Shown: positions 1 to 11,317 of the stretch, piece after piece
Numbering within the stretch: the stretch's first letter is position 1
How the letters are laid out: each line of letters opens with the position of its first letter
Assembly (NCBI GenBank): GCA_024138025.1
Contig: JAMXBD010000172.1
Location: 186,001-250,000 of the forward strand
DNA: 64,000 bases
Source: Combretum micranthum
Taxonomy: Eukaryota > Streptophyta > Magnoliopsida > Myrtales > Combretaceae
Reading direction: 5' to 3'
Program-made: the position numbers and the translations under genes
Notes under the pieces: generated by a model
What the model saw: only the letters and a program-made list of their open reading frames with translations
What the model was told of the DNA's origin: nothing
Databases searched by the model: none

Positions 1-966
1 ATGAAAAACTGACAATTTTACTTACAAAACTAATCAAACAGATAAGATAGAGATATGATACCGATAAGTTATTGATGCAAATCAGATAAATATGATATAG
101 ATAAAATTTCGACAATCTAAAAAAACCTAAGCATATTAGATAGTCATTAGGTAACAAAAATCTGACCCTAGCCAAAGCTAAACCGATGAGGGAGTTGTCG
201 TGAAAAAATTTGCCCATAAGTAGCACTGTTCGATAATTTTTTTTTTATTTTACCATAATGTCTTGTGGTATATATTTTAAGATTTATTCATGCATCTCTT
301 GTAAAATCTTAAGGAATTCTTTTCATCAATTTCAATATTTTTAGTTTGTGTTATCCAATTTTCAATTAAAAGAACAAAAAAAAAAAGAAAAAAGATTGCA
401 GCACCATACACCTAAGAAGAACCATAAATATTAGGAGGCAAATATAGTAGTAGTTTTTGCTAATGCATGAATTTCTCTTGATTATTCACATTTCTATTTC
501 TTACTTATATTTTCAATATATTTTTCACCATCTATATTATTAAGTTAATACTAAGGTTTTGAACTCTATACTTATTGTTTATCTCTTGAAATTACGATAA
601 TACCCTATAATACAATATTTAATTTTTTTAAAACAAATACAAGGGAGTTTTACTTCTGTTTTTTTTTTTAAATTTAGAATAGGATGCAACAATTATGAAT
701 TATTATTTAGAGAAAGGAATAACCCGACTCAACAATTGTTTTTCATTAATTATTCTTAACACGTTTATCCTAATAACTTATCAACATTACTGACCCATTA
801 TTTTCCCCCTTGAATGCACTAGCCCTCTTTTCTCTTTATTTTATTTTTCATTCTTTTCAAACTATCTTTATTGTTCAAGTAAGAACAAATTGTATTTGAA
901 CATACTTTTAGAATTTTTTCTTCCTAAGCAAATATATTTAAGATTTTTATAAAATAAGTTTATAGA
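1..966. other. AT-rich intergenic stretch, nothing recognised
   Basis: No reading frame of convincing length or composition, no RNA gene and no repeat with clear ends was seen. The stretch is very AT-rich with several A and T runs. Confidence 0.5.
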
Positions 967-971
967 GAAAA

Positions 972-1297
972 TGCAAAAACACCTCCTAAACTTCAAGGGT
1001 AGTGTGGATCGAACCCCTAAACTTTAAAAGCATGATTTGTAATCGCTTGCTTGAACTATAAACAATTTGCAAATAAGACATCTCATCCTTTTTTTCATCC
1101 TTTGTCCGTACAAATCCGTTCGAATTTCATTAAAAAAAAAAAGTATACTTGGAACAGTAAAATTTTGGTACTTTTTTAATAGAAAAGTACAAAATGTCAT
1201 TATTTACAAATTATTTATAGTACAAGGGGTCAAAAACCACATTTCAAAGTTTAGAGGGTCAATCTGCACTACTCCTAAAATTTATGAGATATTTTTG
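972..1297. repeat. Foldback MITE-like element with imperfect inverted arms
   Basis: The left arm (972-1040) reads as an imperfect reverse complement of the right arm (about 1228-1297). Both contain versions of CTCCTAAA, GTAGTG and CCCTAAACTTT. The arms are about 70 bp and the spacer about 190 bp. Outer ends and target duplication are unclear. Small non-coding inverted-repeat elements like this are common in plant intergenic DNA. The small reading frame inside it is probably not a gene. Confidence 0.55.
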
Positions 1298-1559
1298 GAT
1301 TTTATTCTAAATTTATTTGCTCTATTACTGAATTAGAGTGCTTAAGAGTGAGGTTGTTTCACTGCACACATTGCCTCCAAGCAACATATGCAAGACTTCC
1401 GATATCTATGTGAGTTTCTAATTATATTTTAGTTATGAAATCGTGATTATGCTCTTTAGTAAACCATATTGAATCCAAAAACATTTTATAAATAATTTAA
1501 AAACCATTATAGCCTCATGCTTAAAAGTACTTTTAAAGAAAAGAGTAATATAGAATTTC

Positions 1560-3850
1560 GAAGTCCAAAACATTTAAGATAATGATAAAAAAGGGGAGCC
1601 AGGCTCAACACGAATACAAGTTTGGCACTCGACCCAGAAGTGGTAATAAAGTCATAAGTTTACAATCATCCTTAACAGAAAAGAACAACATTTAAAAGTC
1701 TTTATGAAGTTTCATTTAGGTCTCAATCTGTCAAAATCATTCTCTATACTCGTTAGTCATGAAACCCAAAGAATTGTAGTAGAGATCCACATATGAGTCC
1801 TCATTAGTACCTAAAATGGTGAAAGTTGAGTAGCAAAGCCAGTACAATAGTAATTAAACACATAATTGCATGTCATGCACACTTATGCTAATGGAAACAA
1901 ACATAATTTAAATTTAATTAAATTTAAACCAACAATTAAGTATTCTAGCATCCTAGAAATACAAAAATACACTAGAATACTTATGACTCTTGCCAAACAA
2001 AAGAGGTAAAGTTCCTTTAGCGGATAACGCATAGAAGATGGGGGTTAACTTACCAAAAAGAAAATAAGGAAAATAGACTCATCCAGGTCATCTCCTCACA
2101 AGCTGCCACCAACGAGTATGGTCCATTATAACTCTTTATACAGGGCCCCGTAACATCGTATAACTTGTTATAACTTTGTATCTACTCCTAGTCACCCGTT
2201 TGATCTTGGAAATTTCCCTATTGACTACCCACTGAGCCCAACCACTTATCCATGGGGGCCTAAACGCCTAAACTACCGTATCATCCCAAAGTTGCAATCA
2301 AATTCACAACCCAATCTGGGGGTGCCACTCCTGAAGTAAGCGGCCAAGCAACAATCAACACTCATTTAAGCCGAGTTTAAATTCTTAGTCCAATTATTAA
2401 AACTATCCTAGCAAGCAATGCACAATTACTGTGTACCTATTGGTTAATCTGGTTTGATATTCATTCCCAAGCTAGGAGTCAAATGACTGTTTATAATAGA
2501 AAATGAAATCAATTCATGTTTATCTACTTCCATCTCCTTTACTTTTTTATTAAATTTAGGTTATACTGAGTTAGTCATTCTGCCTTAAAATCATACTTAA
2601 TAGGCTTAATTAAGTCTAAGGAAGGAATTGGAGTAAGTTTTATATAATTTGAAGAAGGATTGAAAAAAAAAGGGGGGGAAGCACGGCCAAATGCATGGGG
2701 GGATGCATTACCTCATGCTTTAAAGCATGGCTAGAAAAGAAAGTTGTGTTTCTTCCTTGTTCGTGACTCCAGAGGAAAGTATGGTGGGAAACATTGCATT
2801 GTGTTTTTCCTGTGCTTTCCTATGTTTCATTGCGTTTTGCTTAGCTTAATGAGAAGCATGGTGGAAACATGGCTCGTGTATCTCCATGCGCTTCTTAGCA
2901 TCCTTTTCATGTTTTTAGATAAAGAGAAGTATGGTGGGAAACACAATAATGTGTTCCCATTGTGCTGTTCTGGTTTTTCTTTCTTGTTCAATTATGTGCT
3001 CGATAGAATCACAGTGGGAAAGCATGCTATCGTGTTCTCATCGTGCTCTTCTGGGTTTAGTATATTTCACGATTCAACTTGTTATTTCTGTCCAAACATG
3101 TTTCTTGGGTCAAATTTTAGTGATCTTAAAGGTTTTAGATGATCATGTTTACGTCCAGACTTAACTACATTCATTTCTAGCATGCTATAACATGATTAAT
3201 CCAATGTCAAAGCCTAGATCATCTATGTTTGACAGCAAATACTAAGTTATCATGCTTTCTCTGAAATTTCCAAAGCATTTTATGTGAAATTCTTCATTGA
3301 ACTTATTCTAACCACAATAACATTACTTCCTGCTCATTACATGATCTTGTTCATAATCTTTAGACACATGGCAACAATCCTTTCTTCTCAGCTTCATTAC
3401 TAGCAAGAATCCAACCAAAACATACTCATTTTTCTTCTTCAACATCTTTAGACTTATCTTATCTCCTCATTATCACACATTCACAATACTAAAAGTCGAT
3501 TTTAATTCTTACCTTGTTTTTGTAGCTGTAGGGTGATTCTCTAAGCTCAAAACACTTCCAAACTTGATTTTTTTGCTTCCTTCACTTCCTATCAACATCT
3601 CTATGCCAGAATCTACATTTAAAACACTATAAACATTGTATTTTGACACCTGAAATTCTCACTCTTACCTTGTCATGAATTTCTCTGAGTTTTTTGCGCT
3701 CCTCCTTCTCCTAGTTCGTCTTCATTATCCACATTTCCTACCATAAAATGGATAATTCCAGTCAATTAGTGCTAAACATTATTTAATATTACCTTAGAGT
3801 AGTAGTAGGTTTCCTTAAAGGTTAAAGGCAGAAAATAAAATATGTTTATA
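1560..3850. repeat. LTR-like remnant without clear ends
   Basis: The non-coding sequence has the texture of the long LTRs elsewhere in this window: a stretch of AGTAGCAAAGCCAGTA type near 1820, then spaced GC-richer segments around 2090-2340, followed by AT-rich sequence. No TG...CA ends or target duplication could be fixed. It may be an old, truncated LTR of a Ty3/gypsy element. This is a weak call made by appearance only. Confidence 0.25.
2745..3065 (+). repeat. Imperfect minisatellite, about 4 units of roughly 73-85 bp
   Basis: The phrase GAAGTATGGTGGGAAACA and variants recur near 2774, 2850, 2926 and 3013, each followed by a GTGTT-rich segment and TGTGCT or CGTGCT. The open frame across it (2744-3142) encodes repeated GKYGGKH / VGKHAIVF-like peptides simply because the DNA is repeated. 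No known protein family was recognised. Confidence 0.5.
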
Positions 3851-3899
3851 TAGGGGCTAAGGTCTAAAGTTTCTAAGTCTCTTCCTAGAGTGTCATATG

Positions 3900-4409
3900 G
3901 TACAATCTCAGTCGTTCATTTGCATTAAGCTTTTATTTAGTAAATTTTTCTAATCTAATTTCCATTTGTTATCTATTTTTAAATTCTATTCTACGCCAAC
4001 CCACTAATTAATTTTATCCGTCCTCTTGTTTTAATTTCCCAATTAGTTTCTAGCTATTTATTTGAATTTTAATTAATTATCAATGGTGTTTGGATCATTT
4101 CAATTACATTTTAATTCTTTTATACACATCTCAAGTGCAAGTATTGATTTGCATATAGGTATTGATTAAACAAAAAAATGACAAATTAATGGTTGGATTG
4201 GCCAATGATATTATAGTCTAGTAGCATCTCTACTGGCCTATCAAATGAAAGGCATCAAATTCAATTTCTTCTGTAATGGCAAAAAAAAAAAAAGAAAAAA
4301 CAATAATAATAATTGAATCGGATTTCTTGTATTATTGGAATTTGGAAGTTTTTGATCTTCTTAAATTATTTTTCCCTTTATAGACCAAAATCCGGTATCC
4401 CTACAAGAT

Positions 4410-4445
<36 letters not shown>

Positions 4446-6115
4446 TGTTGTTCTACTTTCGAATGAAGCTTTTTTTTTTTTTTGGCCCAGACTACACCAG
4501 AAAATATATCTAAATCTAATTTTTCTCTCCATATTTCTTTTTTCCACAGTCCACACCTTAGTTGGACAGTAAAGTCTAGGCGTAAATAGAGACCGTAATG
4601 GATGGCGGATTACAGAACATTATAAAGTTATGGTTGCCATTTGGGAACATCCGAACATGTTTCATTTCTACAATCAACCACGGTGTGTTTGTGTTGGTTA
4701 GAACTTTTGTCTATATGTATGAAAGCTTTAGCTTAGAAGAAAAGTCTGAATCGGTGATCCGAGAACGTAAGGATCTTCTCATTTCATTTTCTTGCCAAAC
4801 ATGATCCTGGTGATATTCGTGCATTTAAAGTCAACAGATGGCCGTTTTGATCACCTATTATATTGGTTTTGAAATATTCGTCATCTTATGCATAATTATC
4901 GCGTTGCCCAAATCAAAGCCATATATGCTTTACAAATAACCTTTTGTGATTTATTCGGGTTGTGTTTTTATTAATAAATACTTTTTAATCTTTAGCCTAA
5001 TTTTCTTTTCTATTAAATGTTTAGCATAATTTATCAATACACCTTATACCCTAATGTTATCACCCTTATCCTTTTATCTCTTAAGTGAGATATACTAGTT
5101 TTTAATCCCTTCTCCGGTGTAATAAAAAAAAATTAGGGTAATTTATTACCATATAAATTGGGGTAAAGAAAAAAGTTATTATAGTATTTACATTATTCTA
5201 ATGGTTGACTTATTTGCTTTAATTAAAAATTCCATAATTTAATTTAATTTATTTCTCCAACTGTACATCATCTTAGAAAGTGGAAATCAATGTTACTAGA
5301 CGGACCTGGGATTTGATCCGAATATATTAAAATCAAGGATTAATGGATAAACTGAATTAAGCCATGCAACATTAAGTTATGGTTGGACCGATCTGTTCCT
5401 ATCTATGAACGGATCAGATCCAACCAAATTGAACCATTTGGATCATTGGGATCTAAAAACATAGATAGAAACATATCAATTGTTGACGAATGACTGTTCG
5501 CATACTTATACCATTTGTATTACCAAACAATAACCAACACATGACTACTAAACATATTTAATCACTGACCTATACATTTCTAAATAATATTAGTGTAATA
5601 TCATTACCACTGTAATATAAATCCCTGCTAAATTATTTCCTACAATCTATTTGGCAGTTCACTCCCCCACAAGATTTCACATATATTTATGAATCATATT
5701 AACTAACAAGCTATCCTGACAATGATCTTTTTCAATCAATCCATGTGGTTTCGGTTGTCGCCTGATTAATTTATTATGGGGTGGTTTTCAACATCTTTGA
5801 CTCCAGTGCCAAGGCAAGAGAAGAGTAGGAAGAGCCCATTTTCCTAATATCGTTGTATTTTTATAGGAAGTCGTTAATTGGAGTTTAACAATGGCCAGAG
5901 ACACACAAACGACGGACAGTGATAGCAATTATTCTAATAGCACAATCCGCAATTTCTATTAGCATTCTTTGCTTATGTTTTGTAATGGTATACAATATTA
6001 TCAAAACCGACTTGATGCTTCGATTCAATTCGATTAAACCTTGATCCTTCTTAAAAAGGTCAATTCAATCACGATTCAATCTAATTGATTCTTGATCCTC
6101 TAATATGTCTAAATT
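3900..6115. other. AT-rich intergenic stretch with one dinucleotide repeat
   Basis: No gene was recognised. Short open frames at 4313-4513 and 4598-4804 have no family resemblance. The only clear structure is an AT dinucleotide tract at 4412-4443. Confidence 0.5.
4412..4443. repeat. (AT)n microsatellite
   Basis: An uninterrupted AT dinucleotide run of about 16 units. Confidence 0.95.
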
Positions 6116-6917
6116 TAGAGCTGTGCATTTGGGACACGTTATGTAGGCCAACCCACATAACTCACAAAAACATACAGGTTGGACTAAAAATTTTAGTCTG
6201 TTTAATATGCGGGCCAACCTACTGCTACTCAGGTTGGCCCGTGAACTTGTACTTAAAAAACATAAAAAAAGGAAGAAATATAAATCTTTAAAAAAAAAAA
6301 ACTTAATACATTACCCTCTTTATTTACTTTTCACTTCACTTTTCTATTACTACTTGTTGAATGTTGATTATGTAGCTTTGGGAATGATGTTTTAAACTTT
6401 CAACTTTTATGTTTATTATATCCTTAGTCATTTTATCAATACATTTTCTTTTATATTTATTAGATATTTATATATTTTTATTTAAAATAAGCAATACAAT
6501 ATCAATTAATAATTTTATGATGTATTTTTTCTTGCCACGCCAAAAAAAAAGGAATGAATTCTAAATTCTATTAGTTAAAATAAATCCTTTCATGTTTAAA
6601 ATAAAAAATTTCAAGAGAGAAGTCTATAATTTTTTTATACACGATTATTTTAACATATAGGTAATTGATGAGATAAAAAGAAATATATTCTTATATTTAA
6701 ATTATTAAAATTTTAAATTCAAATATGAATTCTTATCAAAATTTTCAATAAAAAAATATTAGCAACTTTGTGGGCCAGTCTGCATAACCCACCAACCGGC
6801 ACTAGGCGGGTTGAGCTAAAAATTTTGGCCCACTTTGCGGGTTGGCCTGCATAAACCCCAAGCTGATGTGGGTGAGGTGGGACGAATTGGTCCGCATAAT
6901 TTGTTTACAAAGCTCTA
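6116..6917 (+). mobile_element. Non-autonomous hAT-like element, copy 1
   Basis: It begins TAGAGCTGTGCA and ends ACAAAGCTCTA, an imperfect terminal inverted repeat. Sub-terminal GC-rich blocks (GGGCCAACC, GGGTTGGCC) flank an AT-rich, non-coding core. The core matches, in reverse complement, the core of the element at 38292-39163, which has an 8-bp target duplication. That identifies the family as hAT-like. Here the flanking duplication is no longer recognisable, so this copy is probably older. No transposase was seen. Confidence 0.7.
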
Positions 6918-7400
6918 TAGATCAAAGCCCAGATGCGATCTAATAACATTGATAGTACCAATATAGTCTAAAACCTAAACCTTTTATACTGATTGATAGG
7001 ATTAGGGAAAAAATTACCAACCCTTTTATAAATCAATTTGTACATCCTTCTATAACACAAAAAAAAAAGTACATTGAAAACATAAAGTAGTCTCACAGAA
7101 AATTTATCTCCATGACTTCTATTAAAATATATAACAGACATTACAATTAATATCTAAATTTTACTTGATCAATAATTAATTACACAAAATTTGAAAATAT
7201 AGTAGGACTGGGAGCTTTTCAATATCATTTATACTAGAATTGTATGATTAATTATAAAAATATGTAAAATTTAAATAGTTAATTATAAAAATGAGACAAA
7301 TTTAACCAATTAATTATAAAAATAATAAACTTAGGTACCCAAATATTTATAATTAACCTAATATTTTCTCCTTTTGGTAATATTTATATATTTTAATAAA
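6918..7400. other. AT-rich upstream region of the receptor kinase gene
   Basis: No gene or clear repeat was seen. The sequence is AT-rich with repeated ATTAATTATAAAAAT-like phrases at 7249-7325 and leads into the presumed promoter. Confidence 0.4.
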
Positions 7401-7436
7401 ATAAATATAAATATAAAAGAGAGAGAGAGAGAGAGC
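7389..7436 (+). promoter_or_regulatory. Possible core promoter: TATA-like tract followed by (GA)n
   Basis: A run of ATAAATATAAATATAAAAG about 440 bp upstream of the presumed start codon is followed at once by about eight GA units (7419-7436). GA/CT tracts are common at plant core promoters and 5' leaders. The assignment to the downstream receptor kinase gene rests on position alone, and no transcription start is known. Confidence 0.35.
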
Positions 7437-7734
7437 TTTCTGATTTGGGTTTTACCTATTGCGAAAGTGAGCTAACATCTGCCTCCGTAGATTTACCGTC
7501 GTGTAAATAAATACTAAAGAAAACGACGATCCCGTTAAAACAGAATTCCAGAGTTCTGTTTCTGTTCACATTAACCTTAACTAATCCAAACTCCAATGTG
7601 TTGTCCACTGTCAGATCAGTGGGGCCCACAGCCACCATACACACGAACACGCTCTTCTTCTCCTTCCTCTTCTTCTCCTTCACACCGTGTTCTCAATTTC
7701 TCTCTCCAAAGAACACAGCCCATTTCTTCTTCTT

Positions 7735-7762
7735 TCCTTCCTTCCTTCCTTCCTTCCTTCCT
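7735..7762 (+). repeat. (TTCC)n microsatellite in the 5' leader
   Basis: About seven TTCC/CTTC units lie within a longer pyrimidine-rich stretch 80-110 bp before the presumed start codon. This would fall in the 5' untranslated leader. Confidence 0.9.
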
Positions 7763-7843
7763 ATCTTTCTATTCTTGTTTCTTTTTCTTTTACTCCTCCT
7801 TGTTTGTTGACTTTCTTATTGGAATTGTTATTACAAACCGGTA

Positions 7844-10800
7844 ATGTCAGCGCCGCCACCAGGTGCCACACCGGCACCTGCCGCACCACCTCCAGCCAAC
7901 ACCACTGCCCCTCCTCCGTCCACCCCACCCCAGCGGCAACCCCACCACCATCACCACCTCCACCACCACCAACTGCCCCAGCACCATCCCCTCCGCCGCC
8001 TCCTCCACCCGCAGCCCCAGCACCCACCCCACCCCCTTCTCCGCCAGTCAGCCCATCACCTCCGCCACCCGTGGCGCCGGTTCCCTCTCCTCCGGCGCAA
8101 CCTGTGACCCCATCCCCATCGCCACCAGCATCCTCTCCTCCACCGCCGCCGGTGGCGCCTAAGCCAACTCCCTCATCGTCACCACCACCGCCGGTTACTC
8201 CAGGGACTCCATCGCCTCCACCACCTGAGTCATCTCGGTCACCCCCGCCACCGGCTGTTTCGAAGTCCCCACCAACACCTCCGTCTCCTTCGAGTGGGAC
8301 ACCACCATCATCGTCCTCATCGAGCTCATCATCGACGGCAATTGTGGCGGCAGCTGTCATTGGTGGGGTGGTGGTTCTGGTGGCGTTGGTGTTGTTGTTA
8401 GTATGTTGTAGGAAAAAGAGGAGAAGAGAAGGTGGCCCACCTCCACCTCCTCCATCTCATGGACATAAAGGTGAGATTTTTAGTTCCATTTTTCCTTGGT
8501 GGATATGCTTGTCTTATTGATCATGAGATTTGTAAAAGCATAACTTTCAAATTGTATCATGTAAAATTGGTTTAAAAAATAATCAAACTAGAATTTCAAA
8601 GTTAGCAATTTTGTGTCATTGCGGAAAATATGAGAATTGATAGGTTATCTTAAAGAATATTTAAGATTACATTTATATGAAAACTTTGGAAATTTTAATT
8701 TTTTGAGTACCTTTTGATAAATTCCAGATGACCCTTATGGCCACCAGCTTCAGTATTGGCAACAAAATGCACCACCACCGCCACCACCAGATCATATGAC
8801 AAAAATGAGGCCCAAGCCCACCCCTCTGCCTCCAGTGGCATCATCCTCATCGATATCATCCGGTTACGAACCAAGGCCACCTCCACCACCACATTTCATG
8901 AGCAGCAGTGGTGAGTACGGCTCCAATTACTCAGGGTCGGCAAATCCATACCATTCACCATCACCAGGCATGGCATTAGGTTTCTCCAAGAGCACATTTA
9001 CATTCGAGGAGCTTAAGCTGGCAACAAATGGCTTCTCTGATGCTAATCTTCTAGGACAGGGTGGTTTCGGGTATGTTCATAAGGGAGTACTTCCAAATGG
9101 AAAAGAAGTAGCTGTGAAACAACTGAAAGCTGGAAGTGGACAAGGGGAAAAGGAATTTCAAGCCGAGGTGGAGATCATTAGCCGAGTGCATCATAGGCAT
9201 CTTGTGTCTTTAGTTGGGTACTGCATTACAGGGTCTCACCGGCTGCTTGTATACGAATTTGTTCCAAATGGTACATTGCAGTTCCACTTGCACGGTAAGA
9301 ATGCACTAGTACTGTGAGGAGATTTTCAAATTTGGATTAGAAAAGATTCGATGGAAGGTAAATTCTTTTGCAGGCAAGGATCGGCCTACTATGGATTGGC
9401 ATACGCGATTAAAAATTGCTTTAGGATCTGCCAAAGGACTTGCTTATCTTCATGAGGATTGTAAGTTCTCTAGCTAGTTATTCGTTATCTCATTGCAAGC
9501 TTAGTATTTGGGATGCTATGGAGTGGTTTTCTTGATGTATTTGGATTCAATTATGCAGGTCATCCTAAGATCATTCATCGTGATATTAAGGCTGCTAACA
9601 TTCTTGTTGATTACAGTTTTGAGCCCAAGGTACTCAAAGCAAATCAATTTCACATTTTGAATTGAATGTTTGCCTCTGCTAATCCTATTGATTTTTTCCA
9701 AGTAGACTGAAATTGTAAAATTTGGTTTTGTTTTACAGGTTGCAGATTTTGGGCTCGCAAAGTTTACTTCTGATATTAATACCCATGTCTCTACAAGGGT
9801 TATGGGAACTTTTGGGTAAGTATAAGATATTTGCATTTTTCAACAGTTCATATGACTTTTCCCTTGAACCACAGTAGCTGATTTTACTTTGCTCCTTCTA
9901 GTGAGGGAAAGCCTATGTCTTTGTGATTGGTCTCGTAGTACTTAATTTCTCATGTTCTGTTATCTTCAGCTACCTTGCTCCGGAATATGCTTCAAGTGGG
10001 AAATTGACAGAAAAATCGGACGTCTTCTCGTTTGGGGTTATGCTATTGGAGTTGATTACCGGGCACAAGCCTGTTGATACAACAAATACCTATATGGATG
10101 AGAGTTTGGTCGATTGGGTGAGTACCAAGAATTTCACATTGTATCATGACAACATACTATATTGCCCTAGTTTGGCTATTGTCAAATGGGATTTTCAAGT
10201 CAATCTTGTGTTTGTTTCTTTTATTAAGCTGGTGATTCAATTGCAGGCGAGACCTCAACTCTCTCGTGCTTTGGATGACCAAAATTTCGACTCCTTGGTG
10301 GATCCAAAGCTGGATAAGAATTATAATCACAATGAGATGTTTCAAATGGTTTCTTGTGCTGCTGCCTGTGTACGCCATTCAGCACGTCGTCGGCCAAAAA
10401 TGAGTCATGTAATTTTCCAGCTCTTCCATGCTTTCCATTTTTTCTTTTTGCTACATTGTTTAATGAAATAGTTAATTTTTGTCTTATATATTTTTTTTAT
10501 CATTTCTTCAACATCTTCATTGTTTGTCATAACTGCAAAATATTTTATTGTGGAATGTTATTAAGAACAAACAACAAAAACACCCATCTACAAATTTACG
10601 ATTTTAGTTCGGTTAGTTAGCATTTAGTTTCATAATTTTAAGAGACTGTATTAGAAAAGATATCTGGCACCATATTTTCTTAGCACAAAGGTGTAGTAGT
10701 GGACAAAGTACTTTGTAAAAGATCAAATAAAACTGAAAAAGTTTTGTATCATTGAAGCAGTATAAAAATCTTTTTACCAGTCAAAACTAAAGTATAATTA

Positions 10801-11309
10801 GTAAAAAAAAAAAAAAAAAAGGACCTTTTATCTTCTGAGAGGGGTGTATTAAACCGTTACAAGAGAGTTGTGCTGTACTTCTCATCTTGCACTCTCTTGC
10901 TTTTTGTGCTGTGCTATCCTAGTCCCTTTGAACTTGTAGATCAATTGGCTTTGACTGTGATTTCAAAATCTAACAATATATGATTTGTCTTAAAAAAAAA
11001 AGGGACACATTATCTTAACATCTAAGCCACTGCAATATGTGCATTGTACGTGCACTAGAAGGCGATATGTCTCTAACGGATCTTAATGAAGGAATGCGGC
11101 CAGGACAGAGCAGCCTCTACAGTTCACATGGAAGCTCAGACTATGACACTAGACAATATACGAAGGACTTGAAGAGGTTCAGGAGAAATGGCATTTGGAA
11201 ACAAGAATATGGTAGCAGTGAGTACAGTGGATCGACGGTGAATATGGTGCTTCTGGATCTGGCAATGCCAGCAGGGCCAAACACAAAAGAAATGGAGATG
11301 GAAAGATGA
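7844..11309 (+). CDS. Proline-rich extensin-like receptor kinase (PERK family)
   Basis: This is a plasma-membrane receptor-like Ser/Thr kinase; the family is thought to sense the cell wall. Exons read as 7844-8470, 8728-9294, 9374-9460, 9559-9629, 9739-9815, 9970-10117, 10247-10408 and about 11043-11309. Exon 1 encodes a Pro/Ser-rich extracellular part without a signal peptide (usual for PERKs), a Val/Leu-rich membrane span and a basic CCRKKRRR stop. Exons 2-7 encode the kinase: glycine loop [17 protein letters not shown] lysine, catalytic [10 protein letters not shown], activation DFG, GTFGYLAPEY. The last exon carries the PERK tail [20 protein letters not shown]. Breaks: a missing base in a C-run near 7930 shifts the start [12 protein letters not shown] out of frame with the proline-rich part, and several one-base slips scramble the last 40 residues. 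The family-like frame would stop at 11315-11317. Family confidence is high; the exact ends are less certain. Confidence 0.92.
10409..11042 (+). other. Last intron of the receptor kinase gene, without a canonical acceptor
   Basis: The donor after MSH is GTAATT. Coding resumes at IVRALEG near 11043, but the bases just before read ATATGTGC, with no AG at the expected boundary. Either about two bases (AG) are missing from the sequence or the splice site is broken. The intron contains a run of about 18 A at 10803-10820. Confidence 0.6.
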
Positions 11310-11317
11310 AGAGATAG

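Noticed and set aside
1067..1336. 89-residue open frame on the plus strand
   Set aside because: It lies within a foldback MITE-like repeat and has an AT-rich, Phe/Lys/Ile-biased composition typical of chance frames.
7761..8360. Long glycine-rich open frame on the minus strand
   Set aside because: It is the mirror of the proline-rich exon of the receptor kinase (CCN/GGN symmetry); it has no independent start context or family match.
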